Of a stretch of 64,000 nucleotides of DNA, positions 35,588 through 47,500 are shown one piece after another. Made by a program: the position numbers and the translations under genes. The notes beneath the pieces were generated by a model. The model saw only the letters and a program-made list of their open reading frames with translations, did not search any database and was not told the DNA's origin. Every line of letters starts with the position of its first letter. Positions within the stretch are counted from its first letter, which is position 1. Origin of the DNA: Rostrohypoxylon terebratum (lineage: Eukaryota; Ascomycota; Sordariomycetes; Xylariales; Hypoxylaceae); contig MU385908.1 in NCBI GenBank assembly GCA_022497145.1, forward strand, positions 124,001 through 188,000. The letters are read 5' to 3'.

Positions 35588-38500
35588 CTAGATGTAGTCC
35601 CTCTCGTGGGGAGGTGTTGGCATTGGTAGCGGAGCGTCTTGCATTTGAACGCTGACAGTGCTTTGACCCGCCGCGGACATGGAAGGAGTAGCACCTCTAC
35701 TAAGTGGCACTCCGCCTGCGTCGCTCGAAGGTGTCACCATACGAGCGGGAGCATGTCCTGGGGGCTTCGCGACGAGCACTTGCGCGGGACATATGACGAT
35801 CTCTTCATCGCCAACGCCATTATCGTCTCCCTTCTTGACGACAAGCGGAAATAGTACAGTACGGACGACAGCACCTTCTGCCTCGTACTGGTCATTTGAT
35901 TTTTTGTCACCAGACCTTTCATTCATGAGCGCCGCGTTGAAGGAGACTGTCCTTGTCAGGTCGCCATTACCATCGTACTCAGGCTGTAGCGGTGGCAGCA
36001 TCATGTACTCGGCTCGCTGGGTACGCATCTCGATCGATAGATCGACTGCCTCACGCATGACGCGGCGTAGCTGTGACTGGATCTGGGCCTCGAGATTGGA
36101 TGGGGGCGGTAAGATCATGCACAGAGTCTGGAAAATTGCCTGGACGACGGCCTCGGTGTCTTGGTTACGTTGGTCACCGAAAGCCGGCCTCTTAGACAGC
36201 AGCGTCAGAGTCACGGCCCGCCATTGTCGGACAGCTTGGGGTGGTCCGACTTCCTGGAGCAACTTCTCTAAAGATTTGAGCTTCTGCCTCTGCTCCCGGT
36301 CCATGCCGAAGAGGTATCGCGTGAACACGAACTCCCATATCATGTTCATCGTCATCGACATGAAGATATCACGACGCCTTACGCGGTCGCTCAAGTAGGT
36401 GTCAACATCGGACCCGTCTAGGACAGCGTTGTCTAAGCGGTCAATGATCTTCTCGTCATTGATCTCGGTTGTTAATCGACAGGCCCGCATGTCGGAGAAT
36501 TTTGAGAAGCGAAGGACCCATTGTTGCACATGGGAACATAATTGTTGGCAGCGATGGTCGAAATGATCCTCGTCCTTAAGGCGGAGGAACTCGGCATCCG
36601 GCGGCTTGGAGGCGAGAATTTGTTGTTGCATCTCCCTGACCTGGTCTTTAGTGGCTTCGAGCTGAGCACGGAGCTCTTGTATCTCAGCGTCCTTTTGTTC
36701 TAGGGTTCTATTGAATTGATCCCGAGTGGATTGGAACTCCTCGAGTTGTTTAGATGTAGATGCGTGTCGCGACTCAAGTTGGCCGTATTTTTCACTATGT
36801 TTTAGGGCCAGGACGCTATTGGCACTATGCAGGCCCTCGTTGATCTCGGTCAATCGGGTGACTTCCTTGCGTAGCCATTCGAGAGAGGCCTTGAGACTTT
36901 CGATCTCGGCATCGCGTTCTGTGATAGCGGAGACGGCTTGGTTGTTAATATTTTGTTCGGCGTGGAGTTTTGCATCGGCAAGCGCGCGATTTTCTGCTAT
37001 TAGCTGTTCGACTCTAGATTCGAGCTCTAGCACTTGCATGCTCTGACGACGTCGCATGCTTTGTGGCCTCGTTGGGGACCGTGGGGATCCAATACGGCCC
37101 TCGCCATATCCATCCTGCAGAGGGGAGTTAGCAAATAGAATGGTCCCCATCTCATCATTGGTATTATTTTGATTGGATATGAATATTTGAATACATAGAA
37201 CATGAAGATGAAAGATGCGGTATTAAAAAATCATAATATTACTTACATATACGTCGGTCATGTCCTTGGCTCGGACACGGCCTTCGTTAGCGATGGGTGT
37301 TGGAGTGCTTTGGTTCAAGTTCTGGTTGGTGTGGAGATTTTCCTTCGTCTCATCATTATTTGGGTTATTCGGGAGGTTGGAGCTCAGCGATCTCAGGTCA
37401 CCGCTCATTCGTCTATCCACCCGTCTAAGTAGCGGTGGGGTATAATTGCCTGATCTGAAGGTATAGCTGCCTGGACTTTCAGGCCTAAACCGAAGCGGGT
37501 CTGGTGTCCGTGTCCTGCTAAATCGGGAAATGCTCGTATTGGACAGAGATCGTCGAGCTTGGGGCAAGCCCTCCGACCGAGGCGTCGTCGTTGTACGATT
37601 TATATTGTCCGATACGCTTCTTTGCTGTTGTACCTCTTGACCCAAATCTCCGTAGCTTTTCGATGTTTTTGATGAAGAGCGTGATAATTTCTTGGGATCC
37701 GTGACGACTTGTGCATCACCTTCCTGACTGCGCGTGATTGGTGTCTCTAATTTTGGTGTATCATTTCCCAGCCCTAGTTTTTTGCTTCGCTTCTCGTTTG
37801 GTTGAGGAGTCCGAATTGCGCTGCCCTGTTCCTCTTCTGGTGGCTCCACTGCCTTTTTTGGTTCGTCCTCGATCCAGTCGCGCAGATGCACACCGCTATC
37901 CCGTAGGCTTGAGTCTGCAAGACTACGCCTCTCTGGGTGCGGAGAATCTGTTGAGAACCCACTATCTCTATTCGGCTCTATAGTAATTGAAGACCTTTTA
38001 GGTGCGTGGCTTTGTCGTCGCTCCTTCTCAATCTCCTCGCGTGTCTCTTCTTCAACCGGCGGAAGGCTTACACGAGGCGAGTTACGACCGGAACTCGAAT
38101 AGTCAAGAATCGGCCTAGGGCTAAGAGACTTCAACAGTGTATTGTCAAGCTTGGGCTCCTTAGCTGATCTGGGCTCGTCGACATTTTCCGACATGTCCAG
38201 ATCGTCTAACCGTTTTATGATTTCAGAAGCTGGTGGCTCTCTTGGTGTTGCGGTCTCTTGAATAGACTGACGGCGCTCAGGTAAGTCACGCTGCACCACC
38301 CGTTGCACTTCTCTTCCTACAATCGGAGACTCGATATTCTCTGGGAAACTGTCTTGTCGCGGTAGATCTTCTAGTGGCTTTGTCTCCAAAAGTTTAGAGG
38401 ACGGGGTTCTTGTACGTTCTATCTCCGCGCTTGACCTAGTAGCTATTTGTTCGGCTTTTTCTGACGTGACGTGCTCGGAAGCTTCGCGAGGTGTTGAGTC

Positions 38501-41500
38501 GCTAAGCGGAATTTCCTTGTCGGATGCTGCATTGTCAGCATTTTTCTGCTGTTTCTTTCCCTCTTCGCTCCTTTGAGGCTCGAGATCCACAGCAGAAAGT
38601 AAAGCACCCTCAGTTGGGAAGGTGGAAGACACATCCTCAGTACTGGATGCTGGGTCCTTCGGAGGAGCCGCTTGTTTTCCGGATGATTTGGGGCGGGATT
38701 CCATGAGGCTTGCCGCGATCTCGCGTGCCGATGGGGCTGCTTCAGGAATTGGGCTTGGTTCCCTCGCTATTTCCGGTGTAATCGCTTCCACATGCTCTGG
38801 CTCTTGTTCGCTGGGCTGTGCCCCTGAGCGTAAAGTAGAAGTGTCTTCGTCTTGCGCGATTTGTGCATCGCCAGTTACACTCTTATGTTTATTATCTTCT
38901 GCCTGGATCTCGTCCGTAGAACGTCCTTCGAAGTATGAAGCGGCGATTTCTCGCTGTGGTGTGACGACCGGGAGAAGACCAGCATGGCTAATCTTTTCCA
39001 TCAACGGATTCTTCTCCACCTTCGTGGCGTGCTTTTCATGTATCGTTGTTGGTTGAGATTCGAGGTAAGAAACAGCAATCTCTCGAGCTGGAGTAATGTC
39101 CTGATGAAGAGCATCGCTGTCATCGGTCTTTATCATGTGTTGATCCGGAGTTTGAAATGATTCGGGAATCTCGCGAGTCGAGCTTTCGAGAATTTGAGGA
39201 GGAACATTGGACAAAGCTGAAAGAGGCTCGATCATGGCGTCGTCGCTGAACAGATGGGTTCTAGCCTTCTTGCCGGGCTGCGGCGACTGGGACTGGTCGA
39301 AAGGACGATCGTGTTCCACATGACTGCTTAGTTGGGCTGGCGAAAGGTCGATATCGATCATGGGTGTCGCTGTGGTGATGGGGGTGCGAGGAGGTGAGAT
39401 CGGGGCGGATATTTCAACGTGGCTTTGAATATCTTGGGCGGGTTCGTTAGCAGGTGCTTCACTACGTTGCGCACGATGCTCAACCTCTGTGGGCGGTGCT
39501 AATTGATTAATTTTCGAATCTGCTACGGTCTCCTTGAGAAGGTGACTGGTATTGAAGTCCTCAGCATTTTCATCTTGGTTTTCCGGGTTAGGGGAAGGTT
39601 CCTCATGGATCTCCTTTGTAGAACTATGCCCTTCGACTTCTAAGATATCTTCTTGAGTCAGTTTTCCGGGGGCGTTCTCTTCTATCACTGTACCCGAAGG
39701 CGCGTTGGCTGGTGCAGCTTCCATGGACTCCATAGGAGTGGAAGTGCCCGTCGCTTTGCGGCGTTTCTTATCCTTTTTGGACTTTGCTGGGGATTTTGGC
39801 CACTCACCCTCGTTCGGCTTGATATCCACTGGTTCCCGACTCGTTGGTTCAGTAGTATTTATCGTGCTCGGCTCACCACTAAGTGTTGTTTCTTGATTCG
39901 ATGGCGTTTGAGTCCCTGAGGCCGACCCCAACTCGGCTTGAATGCTCGCTCTCTTCTTTTTCTTTTCCCTCTTTGACTTCTTGCGAGATATCGGAGAAGA
40001 AGGCTCGGGTTCGGGTTCTTTCGGCGCCGCATCGTCGAGTTTGACGTCTTGGTCTGCTGTCGGGTTGTCTTTCTGCTCGATATCTTTCATTTCGGATGTC
40101 TTGCTAGATTCTAGAATATCACTCGGCTCTACTTCCCGCTGTTCTTCTACTACCTTGGGATTTTCGCTAGTCGCTATCTCACCCCCCTCATGTTCAGGTA
40201 GATCTCGAGATACCGGATGGGAAACTGCGACCTCTTGGCCTTCTTCTAATTTGGGTGTACGAGGACGTTCGGTCTCTTTCTCGCCCTGCTTGGGGACTGT
40301 CGTAGGAATTGCGGTCGCATCGGTTAACGGTTCGGGCACAGTCTCGGCAGTGGTCGTAGTTTCGGCAGTATCACCCATGATTATGTCTTTTGCTGCATTT
40401 TCCGTGTCATGAGGGAGAGCTGAATATTGTTCAAGCTCAGAAGCACCCTGCTCTAGATCGATAGGTGCGGAGGTAATACCTTCCATGTTCTCGATAGTAT
40501 CGACGCGATCTTGACTAAGGTGAATAGAAGGTTCTTCAACAATCGTATCCGGTTCATCTTCGGCGACAGGAGCGTTTGATTCTTTATGAGACTCAACATG
40601 TTCGACAGATCGATCAGGTTGATCCAGCTGACCCACGGTCTCGTCCATTGGCAAGTCCTTCGCCACATTTTCCAATTCAGGAGGGGCAATTATAGCTTGC
40701 TCGGACTTGGAGAGTTCTTGATCTTGATCGGCGGGCTTGGGTGTATCTCTTTCTGTACTCTCGACGATGTCTGCAACGCGATCCTTGCTGGAATCAATAG
40801 GTAGCTCGGCATCAACTACAGGCAACTGTAGGTTCTCCCCTTGAGTGCCTTCGGATGTAATAGCTTCTGCCGGGAGATTGATCTCAGAGGTAGGGTTCGT
40901 TGGTTCTGTGAGTTGCTCCGAAGACTGTCCTTTGGGTGGATCTGCGAGCTGTTCTGTTTGGCTTAGCGCTGCTTCGACACCTGCTGATTCAACTAATCCG
41001 CTCTCTCGTAGCAAGTTGTGTTGAGATTCGGACTCCTTGGCGGCTTCGGCTTCAGCTTCGGCTAACTTCTTAGCTTTCCGCCTCTCCTTCTTAGATAATC
41101 TACTGGGAGTGACAGGCACTTCGGGGATGTCGGCAACCTCTTCTTTCACGGGCGCTGGCTCTTCGATAGTTGGTTGATTCTCCGGTTGTCCCGAGGACTC
41201 TTGTACGGGAGCTTCTTTAGGCAACACAGGTTCTACTTCAGGTTTCTGTTCTTGGGGTTCTGAAGGAGTCGCAGTGCCCGACTCGGGTGCTAGATTTACT
41301 TGGCTCGCGCGCTTCTTCTTTTTCTTGGACTTCTTCTTGGGCGTAGATACTTCGGGCAATGCGTCTTCCGGGCTGGCAGCATCCGTAGCTGTTGCCAGAA
41401 CGTCTTCAACAATGGGCTGGCTATCGACCGTCTTTTGCTCCCTCGACTGATCATCGTCAACATTGGTAGGAACAAGAGTAACTGGTTCGTCAATTTGAGG

Positions 41501-44500
41501 TATCGTGGTAAGATCGGTTTCTGTCTTGGCTTCCGCGGTCTGTTCTGCTTCATCCTGTGGCTGTACAGCTTCTGGAATATCGGTCGCTACGGGAAGAGTA
41601 TCTTGATCTAGTCGAACTTCCTCGGCTTGTGACTCTTCGTGCATTGCAGGTTCCTGTGCGATGTCCGTCTCTATAGGAGATTCGCCATCTGCCTTTTGCT
41701 CCTCAATTGGTACCATTTCATCTACACGTTGCTGGTCATTGTCAGGGACGTCATTGGATGATGTCTCTGGAAGTTGAGCTTCGGATTCGTTGACTTGGGT
41801 ATCTTCAAGCACCACGGGAACGTTGGTATCTTGTGACTCAAGCTTGTCTTCATCGACAGGATTGTCGGGCTTCTGCTCGGGCTCGATATGCGAAGTAGGT
41901 TGATCCAGCGGATCCACTGCTTCATCCTGCAAAGGCGCCTCAGGTTTTAATGAACGCTCAATGCTGTCTGGCTTATCGTCGCCATGGTCTTCGGGTTTTG
42001 GCAAAAAGTCTGATTGAGACGGTTCATCAACAGAAGCTAAATCGCGGTTGAGTATTGAACTAGATTCAGGGAAGTCGACAACTGGCTGCGTCGGCGCTTC
42101 CATCGCGGGCTGTTCGGACGATTCGGCAAGTTGAACACTTTGGCGCTTTTCCTTCTTGTCTTTCTTCGACTTCTTCGGAGTGGTTGGTACAGACTCCGTT
42201 CCTAAGCCTTCTTCCCTAGGTTGTTCGGGCTCTTCGGGAATGGTACTTGGTTCAGGCGAAATTTCTGGCTCGACAGTAGGAATTACCCGGGTTTCCTCGG
42301 TGACAGTGGGTAGCTGACCTTGCTCCTCTTCAACCTCAGGTTTCAAACCTTTATCCTCTGTCTCGTTCTGCGCTGGATTCACTTGCGCGTCTTCGGTGAC
42401 TGTTTCGACGTTGGTGGGAGGTTCGATTTGTAGGGCCGCTTCGTCACTCGCACCAAGTTGTTCGTTTATAACAGACGGTGAATCTGAAGCTTGTGGCGCA
42501 TCTTGAGGAATATCATCAGTTACAGGCTCGCTTTGAATAGAGCCACGCTTCTTTTTCTTCTTCTTGTCCTTCTTTGCCTGCTTCTTGCTAGACGGCGATT
42601 CAGGCTCGGGAGCTCGGGCCTCCTCCAACTGATCGCCAGCTGCCGGCCCAAGATCGGGTGTGGGAATTTGGGCATCGTCGGTTATTTGTCTGTCCTCTGC
42701 GCCAGTCTCCACAACCGCAGGTTCTTCCACAGATTTTGAAGATTCGGGTTCGTCAGTTAATGCAGGTGCATCGATGGTTTGACGCGTTTCCTCCCCTTCT
42801 TCTTCGTATTCCTTGCCCGAACTGTCTTGAGGCGGGACACTATCACCTATCGGCTCAATTCGATCTGCAATTGGCTCAGGAACTTCCGATGTTTCTGATT
42901 GCGTAGATTCTGTTGGTTGTAATGACACATCTAGCTTGGAAGGGTCTTCTATTTGAGTAGGTCCAATTTGATTTTCGGAATCTAGACCTTGGATGACATC
43001 ACCAATCGTCTTACTTGGTAATTCAACTACCTCTATCTCCGCAGAAGCTTCCGGGGCGGGCTCTGCCTGCATGAACTCTTCTGATCTTGTGGGCTCTTCC
43101 GCCTTAATGGGTTGTTCTAAGTCCAAGGATCTTTCTACATTTGAAAGTGGTTCTGGTTGCGGAGGCTCCTCTATGACAATGGGCTCTTGTATTTGAACAG
43201 GCTCTTCTACCTTCAAAGGTTCTTCCGATTGAGCAATTCCTGTCGGTTTCGGAGGCTCTTCTGGCTGCGAAAGCTCTTCTATTTGGATAGGTTCGGTTTG
43301 CTCATTAGGATTGATAGCTCGGATATTGTCATCGAGCTTTTCGCCTGGCTGCACAGTTTCCTCCGTCACATTGACGGGTTCTTGAGCCTCTGAAGGGAGA
43401 GCTGGAAGTGTGTCCTTGGCTTGCTCTTCTGTCACCTGGGTTACGACCTCTGCCTGAGCTGCACTTTCGACGATAGGCTCGGTAAAATTGGTGGCGGGTT
43501 CACGATCCTCAACGGTAATTGGCTCTGGCACCTGAGCATCCGCTTGTGGCGTTTCCGGCTCATTTGTCAGGTCAGTAGCATCCGATTTCTGACGCTTCTT
43601 TTTACTTTTCTTGGATTTTTTACTACTCTTCGTTGGTTCAGACAGCGAGTTATCGCCAGTTAGCTGAGTTGATTCTTCAGCGGGGTTTCCCTCCACTTCT
43701 TCGGCGACCGGAAGCTCATCTACGATGGAATCTGAAGGAGTTATTGGATGTGGAAGTTCTTGGGTAGTACCATCGTCCGCCGGAGTTTCCACTGGTATAC
43801 CCACGAACTCCGATGTATCTTGACGTTCCTGGTTCTTCTTTCCCTTCTTGTTGTCAGATTCCCGTTCCGGTAAAGCCATTTCCTGTGGTTGTTCTATGGT
43901 GGGCTCGACAGAAGGACTCGACGACTGGGCTTCATCGGTCACCACTTTTTCGGCTGATGGCTCTGGCTCTTGCACCACCTCGATCTGTTCGGGTGACTTC
44001 TCTTGCAAGCCCTCAGTTGAGTTGGGTTCAGAAAGTGGAGCCTCAAGTGGAGCGATCGATGCAGGAACTTGGTGGTCCCTCGCGTGTTCACCGCTCAGTA
44101 GTACGTTGGGCTGCAGCCATGATTCATCCACGTTGACCTGGTCCAATGATTTCGAATCCTGCGCGACAGGGCTTTCCGAGCTAGTCTCCATCAACATGTG
44201 TTGTCCATCGTGTTGTTGTTCGGTCTTCGGGTCCTCTGGCGGGATAGAAAATTCTGTCGGCTCCTCTGATTTTAGGATTTCACTGGGCGATTGAACTTCC
44301 TCTAAAACTAGATGCGATGTTGGAGGCGCTCGCTCCTCTTCGAGGTTTAATGAAGGTGAAGGCTGGCGATCGTCGAGGCGATCAATAACCGGTTCGACTG
44401 ATACCGACACTGTCGGCCCAACCGAGCCGGTGGTTTGATGAAGTGATTCCTCATCACGACCGAATTCACCGACCGTCTGGGACTCTTCCGAAGGTAAAGT

Positions 44501-47500
44501 TTCGCTTACTGACTTTTCTTCAGCAGGTAGGATAAACTGATGTTCAGGTTCCGTGTGGTCAGCTACGACTTCTGCATCGCCAATCGGAGGACTGCGGGGT
44601 ATGTGGCTCTCAGGTTGTGGCGTCGCATCAATCTCTGACGCGATTGAGAAAGACGTTGCTTCTACGGGAGGAGGTCTGGGGTTTTCCTCCTCGACAGTAA
44701 CTTGTTCGCCTGCAATTTCAGCCTCAGGTTCCAGCTCGGAGGTTTGAGTCTTCTTTCCCCTCTTCTTTTTCTTAGACTTCTTTGGAGTAGTTGGGGTGGA
44801 AGGAATCTCCTCAGGTAAGCTTGGCTGGGCATCATGCGAGTCTTGGGGAACAGCGACATCGCGTTGGTCAGGCTGATCTAGTTGTACTGGAGCCTTATCT
44901 AAGCCAGCATCTGGGGTGTCCGCAGCGGCTGGTATGTCTTGGGTTAAGGCCTCGAGCTCAACGGATAGCACTTCGGACTTTTCTACATTGCTTTCTTGTG
45001 TTGACTGCTCCGCTGGCTGCACTGGCTCCTCCAGAGGTGTAGCGGGACCATCTTGGTCGTTGTCGGAAGGTTGCTGCTTCTTGCCCTTCTTCTTCTTCTT
45101 CTTCTTGTCTTTCTTAGGGGAGCTGCTGGAGGGCTCGGCAAGCGGCGTGGGTGCTTCTACCATTTCATCCTCAACAGTAGGAGGTTCTTCTGCAGTTGAA
45201 CCTAGTTCCTTCTCAGCAGCCCTTGGTGCTACTTCACCCACAATTAATTCTGCATCGGCTGAAGGGTCTACTTGCTCAGTAACAAATGGCTCTCTTTCAA
45301 TGATAGCTGGCTCTGGTTCAACGATTAACTCGGGTTTAGAACTAGGAATATCCGATTCAGCGACAGTTGGCTCCACTTCCACGGGAGGAATCTCTTTTCC
45401 GACACCAACAGTCTCCAACTCAGCGATGGTAGTTTCCTTCGGCTCTGCATCCGTAGTAGCTGTCTCTTTCGTTTCTGCGTCGCCTCTACTAGATTCCTCT
45501 TCAATAGCGGGCATTACACGCTCAGTAGCGGTTGACTCCGGTTCGGGGGTCAAGATCTCTGCCTCGTGTACTGGTTGATTTGGTTGAGGAATAAGGCTCT
45601 CTGGTTCGATGCTAGTCTGTGATTCAGGTAAGGTAGCCTCCGGCTTGGCGGTCGATTCTACCGGCTCAGCATCAACCTTAGTGTCGGTAATAGAGGATTC
45701 ATTTTCAGCAGTAATCAGCTCCAACTCGCGTTCTGACTCAGGTAGATGTTCATTGAGCGGGGCTTTTGGCTCAATTGCGGAAGCTTCCTCGGTAGTGTCT
45801 AGCTCTTTTCCAGTCTTAGCCAATTCTTCGATGATAACGTTCTCATCTTGAACAGGAGCTTCTTCGGTAAGATGAGGTTGGACGTCAAGCAATTCCTGGG
45901 GTATTAGCACATCCGGTAAGTTGCCTTCGACTAGCTGCATTGGAGACTTGTTTGAGTCGATATCTTTAGTGTCTGTAACAGTCGGCTGAGCATTTAACGG
46001 TTCTTGAGAGATGGCCTCTGGTTGAACATTGGCTTCGATCACTGCGTCCAGATCTCTGGTCGGTGCCGCGAGACTTTCATCTATGCGCTTATCCTGAGCG
46101 TCTGCGAGCGTCGGTTGGACGGTAAGTGACTCTTCAGGAATGAGAACATCTGACGGGACATCTGGTAAGGTGTCTGGTTGATCCCTAGTTGGTTCCGTGG
46201 AGGCCTGGTCTAGACTAGTATCTTGGGTTTCTGCGGTAACCGGTTGGAGGTCGTTGGATTCTTGAGGAATAGCCGCACCTAATTGGATATCAGGCTGGAA
46301 ATCTGGCAGAGTTTCCTGCTGGGTGTCTAATCGGTCGTCTTCAGCTACCCGCGTGGGAGCCAAATCTTTACCCATGTCTCGAGCATCTGGTTGACCATCA
46401 AGCAGCTCTTGAGGGATAATGGTGCTTGACTGGGCACCGGGTTGTTCATCTCTAAGCAGGTCGGTAGGGGGTTCTTGGACGTCAGGATCTCTAATATCCA
46501 CGGTATCAGATTCTGTGTTAAGCAGTTCTCGGGCACTAGAGTCCGGCTGGTTATCTTGAGCTGGTTTCGTCGTAGTCTTATCTAAGGTTGTGTCTTGGGT
46601 GTCTGCGATGAGCGGTTGGATGCCAACCGACTCTTGAGGAACTACGAGGTCCGGCTGATCATTCTCGGTCGCTTGCGAGGTAGTCTTGTCCACACTAGCT
46701 TCCCCAACATCCGCGGTGCTAGGCTGGTCTAGACTAGGCTCAATAACCTGAGACTTGCGCTTCTTCTTCTTTTTGTTCTTCTTCGGGCTTGTGCTCACAT
46801 CCTGTTGGACATTTGATGCTTCAGGTTCGGGGTGAGGTTCCGGCGCAGAAACTACCTCTTTCAATGGTTCCTCGGAAGGCTGCGCCTCACGTGTTTCTAG
46901 ACTAGGAGGTTCAGACGAAGTTGCTTCGGAGGTCGTAATGCTCTTCGTATCGCTTTCCTTCTCCTTGGTATCTGGGGCCTTTGGTAGTTGCCAAGGGCGA
47001 GGTAACAACCCACTTCGCCAGCTACTCCTAAATGAGCTGAGCCAGCCCCCTTGGTCTAGGGATTGAAATGGCGATGGCGCTGCCTGCTTTGCATCGGAAA
47101 CATCTACTTTCCTTGATGTTTGTTGCACCTCTTCTTTGGAACTTCCAGCTGGAGGGCTCTCTTTAATGGGAACAGACTTTTCGACTGACTTAGACTCTTT
47201 GGCTTGCTGCGCAGCACGAAGTTGTTCAAGGATTCTACTCCTACGACGGGGTTCTTCTTGAATCTGGGCTACCTCAACGTTCGTTGGAATTTCCGGTGGT
47301 GTCACAACTTTCTCATCGACCGATTGCGGTTCTTGAGGCTTCTCGTCGGCTGGCTGTGTCTCCTGGAGTTTCTCATCGGCGAGTTCTAGCTTTTGTGGCT
47401 TCTCGTCCTCCTGAGAAACTTGGGGCTCTTCGAATGAATAAACCGTCTCGTCCGGCTCGGTATCCTCGAAGTGAGTCATAGCAGTGAGTAAAGTATCGGC

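Noticed and set aside
35588..37150. The C-terminal 520-codon frame as a separate coiled-coil gene with its own start at 37150
   Set aside because: The first 12 codons are intron sequence; a CTGCAG acceptor at 37115 joins it in phase to the giant exon, whose own frame ends in intron read-through after a GTAAGT donor.
44916..45578. Long plus-strand open frames opposite leashin (also 39942-40412, 43848-44294, 35679-36398)
   Set aside because: They are Ser/Val-rich or Phe/Leu-rich mirror images of Glu/Lys/Pro-rich leashin codons; the composition explains their length and no domain is visible.
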